In this document: piece by piece, positions 44,897 through 53,749 of the stretch | Layout of the letters: every line of letters starts with the position of its first letter | How positions within the stretch are numbered: the first letter of the stretch is position 1 | Assembly: GCF_006334915.2 (NCBI RefSeq) | Contig: NZ_VDMA02000018.1 | Location: 1-64,000 of the forward strand | Source of the DNA: Microbispora catharanthi | GTDB taxonomy: Bacteria; Actinomycetota; Actinomycetes; Streptosporangiales; Streptosporangiaceae | Direction: 5' to 3' | Length of the DNA: 64,000 nt | Position numbers and translations under genes: made by a program | Notes under the pieces: model-generated | Seen by the model: the letters and a program-made list of their open reading frames with translations, nothing else | Databases searched by the model: none | What the model was told of the DNA's origin: nothing

Positions 44897-45982
44897 GTGA
44901 TCACGTTCGAAGACGTCACCAAGCGCTACCGGGATGGAACGGTGGCCGTGGACGACCTCAGCCTGGAGGTGCCCACGGGTGCGATCACCGTGTTCGTGGG
45001 CCCCTCCGGCTGCGGCAAGACCACGTCACTGCGGATGATCAACCGCATGATCGACGCCACCTCCGGCCGCATCACCCTGGACGGTCAGGACGTGCGCGAG
45101 ATCGACCCGCCCACGCTCCGGCGCGGCATCGGGTATGTGATCCAGCAGGCGGGCCTGTTTCCGCACCGCAAGATCGTGGACAACGTGGCGACGGTGCCGT
45201 ACCTGCTGGGCTGGAGCAAGAAGAAGGCGCGCACCCGCGCGATGGAGCTGCTCGAGCTGGTCGGGCTCGACCCCGGCCTGGCCGGACGCTATCCCTTCCA
45301 GCTCTCCGGAGGGCAGCAGCAGCGCGTCGGCGTGGCCCGGGCGCTCGCGGCCGACCCTCCGGTGCTGCTCATGGACGAGCCGTTCAGCGCCGTCGACCCG
45401 ATCGTGCGGGCCAGCCTCCAGGACGAGCTGCTGCGGCTGCAGTCGGAGCTGCGCAAGACGATCGTGTTCGTCACCCACGACATCGACGAGGCGGTCAAGC
45501 TCGGCGACACGGTGGCCGTCATGCGCGTCGGCGGTCGGCTGGCCCAGATGGCCGGCCCGGCCACGCTGCTCACCGAGCCCGCCGACGACTTCGTCCGCGA
45601 GTTCCTCGGCCGCGACCGCGGCATCCGGCGGCTGTCGTTCATCTCGGCCAAGGAGGTGCGGCTGAGCCCGTCGCCGTCCGATCTGGTGACCGACGAGGAC
45701 GGCAGGGCGCTCGGCTGGCGGACCGCGGACGGGCTCGCGGCGCACGGCACCTTCAACCCCGAGACCGACTCGCTGCGCGTGGCGCTCGACGCGGCGTTGC
45801 TGTCGCCCAACGGCACCGCGGTCGCCGTGGACGAGGAGGGCCGTGTGCGCGGCGTGGCCGGCCGGGACGCGATCGACGAACTGCTCGCCGAGTACGCGCC
45901 GCCCGCCGCGGGCCGCGCCCCGGGCGGATCGAGCGGCGGCTCCTCCTCCGGCGCCGGCGACTCCGAGGGGGCGCCCGCGTGA
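44897..45982 (+). CDS. Glycine betaine/osmoprotectant-type ABC importer ATPase
   Basis: 361 residues from a GTG. GPSGCGKTTSLRMINRMID, LSGGQQQRVGVARAL and LLMDEPFSAVDP are the ABC motifs; the TSLRMINRMI and FPHRKIVDNVATVP sequences are specific to the OpuCA/ProV group. The C-terminal region after residue 240 has one CBS-like module rather than two and ends in a Gly/Ser-rich tail. It energises import of betaine-, choline- or carnitine-type solutes. First of four genes with GTGA overlaps. Confidence 0.9.
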   Translation: MITFEDVTKRYRDGTVAVDDLSLEVPTGAITVFVGPSGCGKTTSLRMINRMIDATSGRITLDGQDVREIDPPTLRRGIGYVIQQAGLFPHRKIVDNVATVPYLLGWSKKKARTRAMELLELVGLDPGLAGRYPFQLSGGQQQRVGVARALAADPPVLLMDEPFSAVDPIVRASLQDELLRLQSELRKTIVFVTHDIDEAVKLGDTVAVMRVGGRLAQMAGPATLLTEPADDFVREFLGRDRGIRRLSFISAKEVRLSPSPSDLVTDEDGRALGWRTADGLAAHGTFNPETDSLRVALDAALLSPNGTAVAVDEEGRVRGVAGRDAIDELLAEYAPPAAGRAPGGSSGGSSSGAGDSEGAPA

Positions 45983-46653
45983 CCGAGGAGCCCCTGGTCC
46001 GCTGGGACTGGATCGCGCGCAACTGGGCCAACGGAGGCCCCACCGCGATCAGCGCCCTGCTGGAGAACCACGTCGTGATGGCCTTCCTGCCCGTGCTTTT
46101 CGGGCTGGTCGTGGCCCTGCCGCTGGGCCTGGCCTGTGTGCGCTGGCGCTGGCTCTACCAGCCGACGGCCGCGCTGATGAACGTCACCTACTCGCTGCCG
46201 TCCCTCGTGCTGTTCTCGATCTTCCTGTCGGTCACCGGGCTCACCCGGTCGACCGTCGTCATCCCGCTGACGTTCTTCGCGCTCGCGGTCCTGATCCCCG
46301 CCGTGGTGGACGGCCTGGCCTCGGTGCCCGATCCCGTACGGCAGTCGGCGGTGGCGATGGGGTTCCGGCCCGCGCGCCGGCTGCTCCGGGTCGAGTTGCC
46401 GGTCGCGGTGCCGGTGGTCCTGGCCGGGCTGCGGGTCGCGACCGTGTCCAGCATCAGCCTGGTCAGCGTGGGCGCGCTCATCGGCCAGGGCGGGCTGGGC
46501 AACCTGTTCATCGACGGCTGGCAGCGGCAGTTCTACACGCCGATCGTGGTCGGGATCGTGCTCATCGTCCTGCTCGCCGTGCTCGCCGACGGGCTGCTCG
46601 TGCTCGCCCAGCGGCTGCTGACCCCCTGGTCCCGGGCGAGGAGGACGGCGTGA
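45979..46653 (+). CDS. Osmoprotectant ABC importer permease 1 (OpuCB-like)
   Basis: 224 residues from a GTG overlapping the ATPase stop by 4 bp. A five- to six-helix permease with the EAA-type loop PVRQSAVAMGFRPARRLLRVELPVAVP that docks on the ATPase. TYSLPSLVLFSIF and GALIGQGGLGNLFIDGWQ are standard for the OpuCB/ProW group. Works with the second permease and lipoprotein that follow. Confidence 0.9.
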   Translation: MTEEPLVRWDWIARNWANGGPTAISALLENHVVMAFLPVLFGLVVALPLGLACVRWRWLYQPTAALMNVTYSLPSLVLFSIFLSVTGLTRSTVVIPLTFFALAVLIPAVVDGLASVPDPVRQSAVAMGFRPARRLLRVELPVAVPVVLAGLRVATVSSISLVSVGALIGQGGLGNLFIDGWQRQFYTPIVVGIVLIVLLAVLADGLLVLAQRLLTPWSRARRTA

Positions 46654-47312
46654 ACTGGCTGGCCGACTTCTTCGGCGACGCGGGGCACTGGTCGGGCCCG
46701 GACGGCATCCCGGTCCGGCTGCTGGAGCACCTGGAGTTCTCGGCGGCGGCCTTCCTCGTCGCGGCGCTGATCGCCGTGCCGCTCGGCATGCTCATCGGCC
46801 ACACGGGCCGCGGCGCGCTGCTCGTCGTGGTCGCGGCGAACGCCGCCCGGGCGTTGCCGACGCTCGGCCTGCTCGTGCTCGTGGTGCTGCTGGCGGGCGT
46901 GGGGACCGTCCTGCCGGTGCTGATCCCGCTGATCGTGCTGGCGGTCCCGCCCATCCTGGTGAACACGTACGAGGGCGTGCGGGGGGTGGACGCCGACCTG
47001 CGCGACGCCGCGTACGGCATGGGCCTGCGCGGGCGTCAGGTGCTGTTCCGGACGCTGACCCCGGTCGCGCTGCCGCTGATCCTGCTGGGCCTGCGCCTCG
47101 CCGCCATCCAGGTCGTCTCGACCGCCACCGTCGCGGCGTTCGTCGGGCTGGGCGGGCTCGGCCGGTTCATCATCGACGGCCTGGCCACCAAGACCTATGC
47201 GGACGTGATCGGGGGAGCGGTCCTGGTGGCCGCCCTCGCCCTGGCCGTCCAGTTCGCCTTCGTCCTGCTCGACCGGGTGGCCGTCTCACCCGGTGTCCGC
47301 CAGGTCCGCTAA
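46650..47312 (+). CDS. Osmoprotectant ABC importer permease 2 (OpuCD-like)
   Basis: 220 residues, GTG overlapping the previous stop by 4 bp. The docking loop is DADLRDAAYGMGLRGRQVLFRTLTPVALP, and TPVALPLILLGLRLAAIQVVSTATVAAFVGLGGLG the core helices. Heterodimer partner of the preceding permease. A 39-bp AT-rich gap precedes the binding protein. Confidence 0.9.
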   Translation: MNWLADFFGDAGHWSGPDGIPVRLLEHLEFSAAAFLVAALIAVPLGMLIGHTGRGALLVVVAANAARALPTLGLLVLVVLLAGVGTVLPVLIPLIVLAVPPILVNTYEGVRGVDADLRDAAYGMGLRGRQVLFRTLTPVALPLILLGLRLAAIQVVSTATVAAFVGLGGLGRFIIDGLATKTYADVIGGAVLVAALALAVQFAFVLLDRVAVSPGVRQVR

Positions 47313-47351
47313 TTCCGTTATTATCGCCCTAAAATGAAGGGATTTTTTGGT

Positions 47352-48272
47352 ATGAGACGTATCTTCGGCGTCGCGGCGGTCGCCCTGACCGCGGCGCTCA
47401 CGTTATCGGGCTGCGGGGGCTCCGACCCCCTTTCCACGACCGCGTCCGCCGCGCCGTCGGCGTCGGGCTCGGGCGACGCCGCCGCCGCGAAGGTCGTCGT
47501 CGGCTCCTTCAACTTCCCCGAGAGCGTCCTGCTCGCCTCGATGTACGCCCAGGCCCTTCAGGCCAAGGGGGTCACGGTCGAGGAGAAGCCCAACATCGGC
47601 AGCCGCGAGGTCGTCTACGACCAGGTCAAGAGCGGCGGCCTGACCGTGCTGCCCGAGTACGCCGGGTCGCTGCTGGCGTTCGTCGACAAGTCGAGCACGG
47701 CCAGGACCAAGGACGAGATCCTCGCGGGCCTGAAGGCCAAGCTGCCCGCGGAGCTGGAGGTCCTGGAGCCCGCCGCCGCCGAGGACAACAACTCGCTCAC
47801 GGTCACCAAGGCCACGGCCGACAAGTACAAGCTCAGCACCATCGAGGACCTCGCCAAGGTGGCGAAGGACTTCGTGGTCGGCGGTCCGCCGGAGTTCAAG
47901 CAGCGTCAGGAGGAGAACTTCAAGAACGTCTACGGCCTGGAGTTCAAGCAGTGGAAGCCCACCGGGGACACCACCGCTGACGCCATCAAGAGCGGCACGG
48001 TCCAGGTGGGCAACGTGTTCACCACCGATCCCAAGATCGTGCTGAACGACCTCGTGCCGCTGCAGGACAACAAGAACGCCTTCGGCTCGGAGAACGTGAC
48101 GCCCCTGGTCTACAAGGCCGGGGTGAACGACACCGTGACCTCCACCCTGAACGCGGTCTCCGCCAAGCTGGACACCCAGACGCTGGTCTCCCTGATGAAG
48201 CGGATCTCCGTCGACAAGGACGACCCGCCCGTGGTGGCCAAGGACTGGCTCACGCAGAACGGCCTGCTCTGA
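47352..48272 (+). CDS. Glycine betaine-type substrate-binding lipoprotein
   Basis: 306 residues from the ATG (MRRIFGVAAVALT) preceded by AAGGGA; an ATG 18 bp upstream has no ribosome site. The lipobox LSGC places the acylated Cys about residue 22, followed by a Ser/Ala/Gly linker. VVVGSFNFPESVLLASMYAQALQAKG and the later PEYAGSLLAF match the OpuAC/OpuBC family that binds quaternary amines. Completes the importer; a strong terminator follows. Confidence 0.9.
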   Translation: MRRIFGVAAVALTAALTLSGCGGSDPLSTTASAAPSASGSGDAAAAKVVVGSFNFPESVLLASMYAQALQAKGVTVEEKPNIGSREVVYDQVKSGGLTVLPEYAGSLLAFVDKSSTARTKDEILAGLKAKLPAELEVLEPAAAEDNNSLTVTKATADKYKLSTIEDLAKVAKDFVVGGPPEFKQRQEENFKNVYGLEFKQWKPTGDTTADAIKSGTVQVGNVFTTDPKIVLNDLVPLQDNKNAFGSENVTPLVYKAGVNDTVTSTLNAVSAKLDTQTLVSLMKRISVDKDDPPVVAKDWLTQNGLL

Positions 48273-48288
48273 CAGCGAGCATGTAGGT

Positions 48289-48337
48289 GAACGCCTCCCG
48301 GCGGAGCAGGGCTCCTGCTCCGAACCGGGAGGCGTTC
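48289..48337 (+). terminator. Strong bipartite hairpin after the importer operon
   Basis: Outer stem GAACGCCTCCCGG (48289-48301) with CCGGGAGGCGTTC (48325-48337), 13 bp perfect; inner stem CGGAGCAGG (48302-48310) with CCTGCTCCG (48314-48322), 9 bp around a 3-nt loop. Starts 17 bp after the lipoprotein stop. Confidence 0.85.
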
Positions 48338-48376
48338 GTCTGCGCTCACCGGATGGCGATCGGTCCGATGCGGTGT

Positions 48377-48505
48377 CGTGTCAGCGGCCGCGTCAGCACG
48401 GCGACGGCCCGGTGTCAGCGCGGCCGGCGATCGTGGATGCCATGAACGGCTCAGCGATCGCGGCCCCGGGGCCGCGAAAGGCTTCCGAAGACAACGCCGT
48501 GCTCG
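48377..48505 (+). repeat. Promoter/leader duplication, copy 1 (before the P450)
   Basis: 129 bp that align without gaps to the reverse complement of 54627-54755, with 17 mismatches by my count (about 87% identity). The first 26 bp (CGTGTCAGCGG... start) are identical. It includes the other copy's promoter and first codons of the DrrA-like ATPase. Confidence 0.85.
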
Positions 48506-48513
48506 GCGCCTGA
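48433..48513 (+). pseudogene. 26-codon remnant of a DrrA-like ATPase start
   Basis: A GTG-initiated frame, VDAMNGSAIAAPGPRKASED then NAVLGA and a stop. It matches the first codons of the ATPase at 53746-54699 (MNAMNGSAIAASGLRKAYKD). Similarity ends at the Walker A region and is replaced by the P450 gene, which starts 14 bp after the stop. It may still be translated as a leader peptide. Confidence 0.7.
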
Positions 48514-48527
48514 TGAGGGGAATGGCC

Positions 48528-49727
48528 ATGGAACACACCGTCACGACGATGCCGATCACGCGTCAGCCCGGCTGTCCCTTCGACCCGCCGAGGGAGCTGA
48601 TCGACGCCCGCGAGCACGGCCCGATCAGCCGCTTCCCCTTCCCCAGCGGGCACCAGGGCTGGCTGATCACCGGATACGACCTGGTCCGGTCGGTCCTTGC
48701 CGACCCTCGGTTCAGCTCGCGCAAGGAGCTCATGCGCCACCACCCGCTGATCGACTACGGCGAGATCGAGGTCCCCCCGGCGCCGCCCGGCGAGTTCCTC
48801 CTCATGGACGAGCCGCAGCACGGCCGCTATCGCAAGCCGCTGGTGGGCAAGTTCACCGTACGGCGGATGCGAATGCTCACCGAGCGCGTCGAGCAGGTCA
48901 CCGCCGACCACCTGGACGCCATGGAGAAGGCCGGGCCGCCAGCGGACCTGGTGACCGCGTTCGCCAAGCCCATCCCCGCCGTCATCATCTGCGAGCTGCT
49001 GGGCGTGCCGTACGAGGACCGGGGCTCCTTCCAGGACAACATCGACAAGTTCCTCGGCGGGGAGGTCGGCGACGAGGAACTGATCGCGGCCTACACCGCG
49101 ACCCAGCGATATCTCGCGGAGCTGGTGGCCGCCAAGCGCGCCAACCCCACTGACGACGTGCTCAGCGACCTCACCGACAGCGACCTGACCGACGAGGAGC
49201 TGCAGGGGATGGCCCTCATCCTGCTGTCGGCCGGATTCGACACCACTGCGAACATGCTGGCGCTGGGCACCTTCGCGCTGCTGCAGAACCCGGACCAGCT
49301 GGCCGCGCTGCGCGGCGAGCCCACGCTCATCGACCAGGCCGTCGAAGAGCTGCTGCGGTATCTGAGTGTCGCCAAGCAGTTCCACAGGGTCGCGCTGGAG
49401 GACGTCGAGCTCGGCGGCCGGACCATTGCGGCCGGGACGACGGTCATCCTGTCCCTCAACACCGCCAACCGCGATCCCGAGCGCTTCCCCAACCCCCACG
49501 TGCTCGACCTGCGCAGGCAGGACGGCGGCCATCTGGCCTTCAGCCACGGCATCCACCAGTGCCTGGGCCAGCAGCTCGCCCGCGTCGAGATGCGGGTCGC
49601 CTTCCCCGCGCTGCTCAACCGCTTCCCCACGCTGCGCCTGGCCGTACCGGCTGAGGAGGTCGATCTGCGGCCGGAGACCGCGGACATCTACGGGGTGAAG
49701 AGCCTGCCGGTCACCTGGGACGTGTGA
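48528..49727 (+). CDS. Cytochrome P450 (CYP105/CYP107-like)
   Basis: 399 residues from an ATG with GAGGGG seven bases upstream; ATG 48522 is another option. I-helix SAGFDTTANML, ExxR EELLRYL and heme loop FSHGIHQCLGQQLARVEM are intact. The PFDPPRELIDAREHGPISRFPFPSGHQGWLITGYD start is typical of soluble actinomycete P450s for secondary metabolites or xenobiotics. The promoter/leader is a copy of that of the DrrAB-like exporter across the SARP gene, so all may respond to one signal. The substrate is unknown. Confidence 0.88.
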   Translation: MEHTVTTMPITRQPGCPFDPPRELIDAREHGPISRFPFPSGHQGWLITGYDLVRSVLADPRFSSRKELMRHHPLIDYGEIEVPPAPPGEFLLMDEPQHGRYRKPLVGKFTVRRMRMLTERVEQVTADHLDAMEKAGPPADLVTAFAKPIPAVIICELLGVPYEDRGSFQDNIDKFLGGEVGDEELIAAYTATQRYLAELVAAKRANPTDDVLSDLTDSDLTDEELQGMALILLSAGFDTTANMLALGTFALLQNPDQLAALRGEPTLIDQAVEELLRYLSVAKQFHRVALEDVELGGRTIAAGTTVILSLNTANRDPERFPNPHVLDLRRQDGGHLAFSHGIHQCLGQQLARVEMRVAFPALLNRFPTLRLAVPAEEVDLRPETADIYGVKSLPVTWDV

Positions 49728-49872
49728 CCGCTGGATACGGCCGACCCACGACCGACCCACGCCTGACCCGCAGTCGGATCGGACGATCGCGATTTCCCCC
49801 GTCGCCGCAGGTGGGCGGGGTGCGCGCGGTGGCGGTTAGCCGATGTCGCCACGGCTCGGCACAATTGCTGAC

Positions 49873-52800
49873 GTGCGAGTCGAACTGCTCGGACCGTTCG
49901 AGGTCCGCAACCGCGACGGGTCCGTGGTGGAGGTTCCCGGGATTCGGCTGCGCGCACTGCTCGCCGCGCTCGCCCTCGAACCCGGCCGGATCGTCTCGCG
50001 GGCGAGGCTGGTGGACTGGATCTGGGGGCCACGGCCGCCCGCGGACGAAGCCAATGCCCTGCAGGCGTTGGTGTCCAGGCTGCGCAGGGTGTTGCCGGAC
50101 GGTGTGATCGAGGCGGACTCCGGCGGCTACCGGCTGGCCGTGGCGCCTGATGCCGTGGACGTGTGCCAATTCGAGCACCTGGTCGGTCAGGCCCGCGCCG
50201 CCGACCCCGCGGCGCGGGCCGATCTGCTGCGCTCGGCCCTGGCACTGTGGCGCGGTGCGGCCATGGCGGACATCGCGCTGCGAGACAGCGACGCGTTCGA
50301 CGCCGTGGTCGCGCGTCTGGACGAACTTCACGTCGCCGCGCTCGGGGACCGGGTGGACGCGGACATCCGCCTCGGCCGTGGTTCGGAGCTGGTCTCCGAG
50401 TTGACCGAGCTGGTTGCCGCGTATCCCCTGCGGGAGGGGTTCGTGGCGGCCCTGATGCGAGCGCTCGCCGAGGCGGGACGTACGGCTGAGGCGTTGACCG
50501 TGTACCAGCGGACGCGTGAGCGGCTCGCCGAGGAGTTGGGCGCCGACCCGTCGGCCGAGCTCTCCGCGCTGCACACCGCGTTGCTGCGGGGCGAGCTGGG
50601 CGCGCGGGCGGACAACCACAGGACGAACCTGCGCGCCGAGCTGACGAGTTTCGTCGGCAAGGACGACGACGTCTCCGCGGTGGCCGGTCTGGTCGTCAGG
50701 CACCGGCTGGTCACCTTGGCGGGGGCGGGTGGCTCCGGCAAGACGAGGCTGGCCACGGAGACCGCGCGGACGATGCTCGCCGAGCTGCCGGACGGGGCGT
50801 GGCTGGTCGAACTGGCCTCGGTGCGGGCGGGCGGTGACCTGGCGCAGGCCGCCCTCACCGCGATCGGCCTGCGTGACCAGGCACTGCTCGGTGCCGCACG
50901 GGGTGGGGAACCGATGGATCAGCTCGTCGCCGCGGTCCGGGAGCGCGCGATCTTGTTGATCCTGGACAACTGCGAGCACGTGATCGAGGCGGCCGCGGCT
51001 TTCGCGGATCGGCTGCTGGGGGAGTGCCGGAGGCTGCGGATTCTGGCCACGAGCAGGGAACCGCTCGGTATCACCGGGGAGGTGCTGTGGCAGGTCGAGC
51101 CGCTCGCGCTGCCCCCGAAGGGAGTGGACCCCTCCGAGGCCGGGTCCTCGCCCGCGGTGCGGCTGCTGCGGGACCGCGCGGATCTGGTGCGCAAGGACGT
51201 CGGCTCCGACGCGCACACCCTGTCGGCCATGGCGCGGATCTGCCGGGCGCTCGACGGGATCCCGCTGGCGATCGAACTGGCCGCGGCACGGCTGCGCACC
51301 ATGTCCGTCGATCAGCTGGCACGCCGGCTCGATGACCGGTTCCTTCTGCTGACCGGCGGCAGCCGTACGGCGCTGCCCCGGCACAAGACGCTGCGCGCGG
51401 TCGTGGACTGGAGCTGGGATCTGCTGACCGAGGCCGAACGCCGCGTGCTGCGGCGGCTGTCGGTGTTCTCCGGAGGGACGAGCCTGGAGGCGGCCGAGCG
51501 GGTGTGCGGGGACGAGGCGTTCGCCGGGGAGCAGGTGCTCGACGTGCTGACCGCGTTGATCGAGAAATCGCTGCTGCTCGCCGACGGCGAGGGCACGCCG
51601 CGCTACCGGATGCTCGACACCATCAGGGAGTACGCGGCGCACCGGCTCGCCGAAGCCGGGGAAACCGAGTCGGCGCGCCGGGCGCACCTCGCCTACTTCA
51701 CCGAGCTGGCAGAGACGGCCGATCCGCACCTGCGCCGGGCCGAGCAACTGGAATGGCTGGCCAGGCTCGAGGCCGAGCACGACAACATCAGCGCGGCGCT
51801 GCGCGGGGCGATCGCCGAGGGATGGGCCCAGGAGGCGATGCGGCTGGTCGGGGCCGCGGGCTGGTACTGGTACCTCGGCGGGCACAGGGCCGAGGGCACC
51901 GAGTTGAGCATCGCGGCGTCCTCGATGCACGGTGAGGTGTCCGACGAGGTGCGGGCGATGGCGTACCTCATCGTGACGATGTTCCTGACCTCCGGGGTCG
52001 GCGGCGACCAGTATCAGGCGCGGGAGTGGATCCACGAGGCGCACCGGCTCGCCCAGCGCAGTGGGTATCGCCACCCGCTGCTCGGGTTCGTCGGGGTGCT
52101 GGAGCGGATGCTGCAGGGCCCGGCGGAGTTCCTCCCCGCGTTCGAGCCGCTCATCGCCGACGAGGATCCGTGGGTGCGCGCGCAGGCCAGGCTCGCTCGT
52201 GGCCGGCTCCGGCTGATGCTCGGCGGTGACGAGACCGATGTGGACGTCGACGCCGAGATCGCCCTTGCCGAGTTCCGAACGCTGGGTGAGCGGATGGGGA
52301 TCTCGCTGGCGCTGACCTTCCTGGCCGATCGGCTCGCCATGCGCGGCGAGTTGGCACGCGCGTGTGAGCATTTCGAAGAGGCGATCGTGGCGCTGACCGA
52401 GGTGGGCGGGACCGAGGACGTGGTCGGCCTGCTGGCGCGGCAGGCTCAGCTGTACTGGCTGCTCGGCGACGAGCGGTCCAGCGCTCGCGCCATGGCGGAA
52501 GCGCAGCGGTGCGCGGGCGGGATCGCCTGGCCGGACTCGCTTGCCGAGCTGGCGCTTGCGCAGGCGCAGCTGGCGCGCCGGCGCGGCGAGCCGGACCAGG
52601 CACACGAGCATCTGGCCACGGTGCGTGCGGTGCTGAACGACGCGGAAAGGGGCGACTCCGTCCGTGCCGCGATCATGGATCTGTACGGCTACCTCACCGA
52701 GGATCTCGACAAGGCCCGCGCGTATCGGACCGAGGCGCTCCGCGCGGTCATGAAGTACGAGTATCCGCCGGCGATCGCCGAGGTGCTGATCGGTATCGCG

Positions 52801-53016
52801 GATCTCGCGCTGCGCCAGGGAGACTACGAGCAGGCCGCGCGACTGCTCGCGGCGAGCGACGCCGTGCGCGGCACGCCGGATCGTTCGCATCCGGACGTTT
52901 CCAGGATCGCCGCGGACGCGCGGAATCGCCTCGGTGAATCCGTGTTCACCGAGGCGATTCGTGACGGCGGGAGGCGGGACTGGCGCGAGCTGGCCGAGAT
53001 CACGCTCGCTTGTTGA
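49873..53016 (+). CDS. SARP-type regulator with NB-ARC and TPR-like domains (AfsR-like)
   Basis: 1047 residues from a GTG giving MRVELLGPFEVR, the usual SARP start; an ATG 30 bp upstream is possible. Order: winged-helix DNA-binding domain (to about 90), BTAD helices (to about 240), NB-ARC ATPase with GAGGSGKTRLATE (about 290) and ILDNCEHV, then helical repeats. The RLRALLAALALEPGRIVSRARLVDWIWG helix is the OmpR-type recognition region. It is flanked by a P450 and a DrrAB-like exporter, the likely targets. The end overlaps the convergent permease by 17 bp. Confidence 0.88.
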   Translation: MRVELLGPFEVRNRDGSVVEVPGIRLRALLAALALEPGRIVSRARLVDWIWGPRPPADEANALQALVSRLRRVLPDGVIEADSGGYRLAVAPDAVDVCQFEHLVGQARAADPAARADLLRSALALWRGAAMADIALRDSDAFDAVVARLDELHVAALGDRVDADIRLGRGSELVSELTELVAAYPLREGFVAALMRALAEAGRTAEALTVYQRTRERLAEELGADPSAELSALHTALLRGELGARADNHRTNLRAELTSFVGKDDDVSAVAGLVVRHRLVTLAGAGGSGKTRLATETARTMLAELPDGAWLVELASVRAGGDLAQAALTAIGLRDQALLGAARGGEPMDQLVAAVRERAILLILDNCEHVIEAAAAFADRLLGECRRLRILATSREPLGITGEVLWQVEPLALPPKGVDPSEAGSSPAVRLLRDRADLVRKDVGSDAHTLSAMARICRALDGIPLAIELAAARLRTMSVDQLARRLDDRFLLLTGGSRTALPRHKTLRAVVDWSWDLLTEAERRVLRRLSVFSGGTSLEAAERVCGDEAFAGEQVLDVLTALIEKSLLLADGEGTPRYRMLDTIREYAAHRLAEAGETESARRAHLAYFTELAETADPHLRRAEQLEWLARLEAEHDNISAALRGAIAEGWAQEAMRLVGAAGWYWYLGGHRAEGTELSIAASSMHGEVSDEVRAMAYLIVTMFLTSGVGGDQYQAREWIHEAHRLAQRSGYRHPLLGFVGVLERMLQGPAEFLPAFEPLIADEDPWVRAQARLARGRLRLMLGGDETDVDVDAEIALAEFRTLGERMGISLALTFLADRLAMRGELARACEHFEEAIVALTEVGGTEDVVGLLARQAQLYWLLGDERSSARAMAEAQRCAGGIAWPDSLAELALAQAQLARRRGEPDQAHEHLATVRAVLNDAERGDSVRAAIMDLYGYLTEDLDKARAYRTEALRAVMKYEYPPAIAEVLIGIADLALRQGDYEQAARLLAASDAVRGTPDRSHPDVSRIAADARNRLGESVFTEAIRDGGRRDWRELAEITLAC

Positions 53017-53749
53017 ACGACGCGCGTGCCCACAGGTAGCCGACCAGCGTCAGCCCCGCACACCAGGCGATCGCCGTGATGGCCGAGCCCGCAGACGGCG
53101 CGCCGGTCAGCAACCCGCGCAGGGTCTCGATGATCGGGGTGAACGGCTGATACTCGGCGAACTGCCGCGCGCCGGGACCCATCTTGCCGGCCGGCACGAA
53201 CGCGCTGCTCAAGAAGGGCAGGAGCATCAACGGGACGGCGGCGAGGCCCGCGCTCTCCGGCGTCTTCGCCGCGAGACCGAACGCGACGGTCAGCCAGCCG
53301 ATCGCCAACACCGTCAGCGCGACGATGCCGATCACGCCGAGCCATTCCGCGAAACCCGCCGACGGCCGGAATCCCATCAGGAACGCGACCCCGGTGACGA
53401 ACGCGATGGCCACCAGGCTCCGCAGCATGGTGATGATCACGTGTGCGTTCAGCACCGCGGCCCGGGACACGTCCATGACGCGAAGCCGGTTGATGAATCC
53501 GGTCGTCATGTCGGAGTTCACCGCGATCGCGGTGGCGCCGATGCCGTAGCAGATGGTCGTCAGCATCAACCCCGGCGTCGCGTAGTCGGCGTAGTCGACG
53601 CCGACGCTGAACGCGCCGCCGAACACGTAGACCATCAGGAACATCAGAAAGACCGGCATGACGATGCCGTTGAACAGCGCCACCGGATTGCGCATCGTGT
53701 GCCGGAAGTTGCGCCGCAGCATGGTCGTGGAATCCGCGATGACCTTCAT
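53000..53749 (-). CDS. ABC-2 type drug export permease, DrrB-like
   Basis: 249 residues, overlapping the ATPase stop by 4 bp. Six hydrophobic helices with the ABC-2 hallmarks MLRRNFRHTMRNPVALFNGIVMPVFLMFLM, FINRLRVMDVSRAAVLNAH and LSSAFVPAGKMGPGARQFAEYQPFTP. Partner of the ATPase below; together they form a small-molecule exporter. The 3' end overlaps the convergent SARP gene by 17 bp. Confidence 0.87.
   Translation of the reverse strand: MKVIADSTTMLRRNFRHTMRNPVALFNGIVMPVFLMFLMVYVFGGAFSVGVDYADYATPGLMLTTICYGIGATAIAVNSDMTTGFINRLRVMDVSRAAVLNAHVIITMLRSLVAIAFVTGVAFLMGFRPSAGFAEWLGVIGIVALTVLAIGWLTVAFGLAAKTPESAGLAAVPLMLLPFLSSAFVPAGKMGPGARQFAEYQPFTPIIETLRGLLTGAPSAGSAITAIAWCAGLTLVGYLWARASFNKRA

Noticed and set aside
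49711-52890. A very long open frame opposite the SARP gene
   Set aside because: It mirrors the codon structure of the SARP gene, is Arg/Pro/Gln/His-rich and shows no domain; a GC-rich shadow frame.
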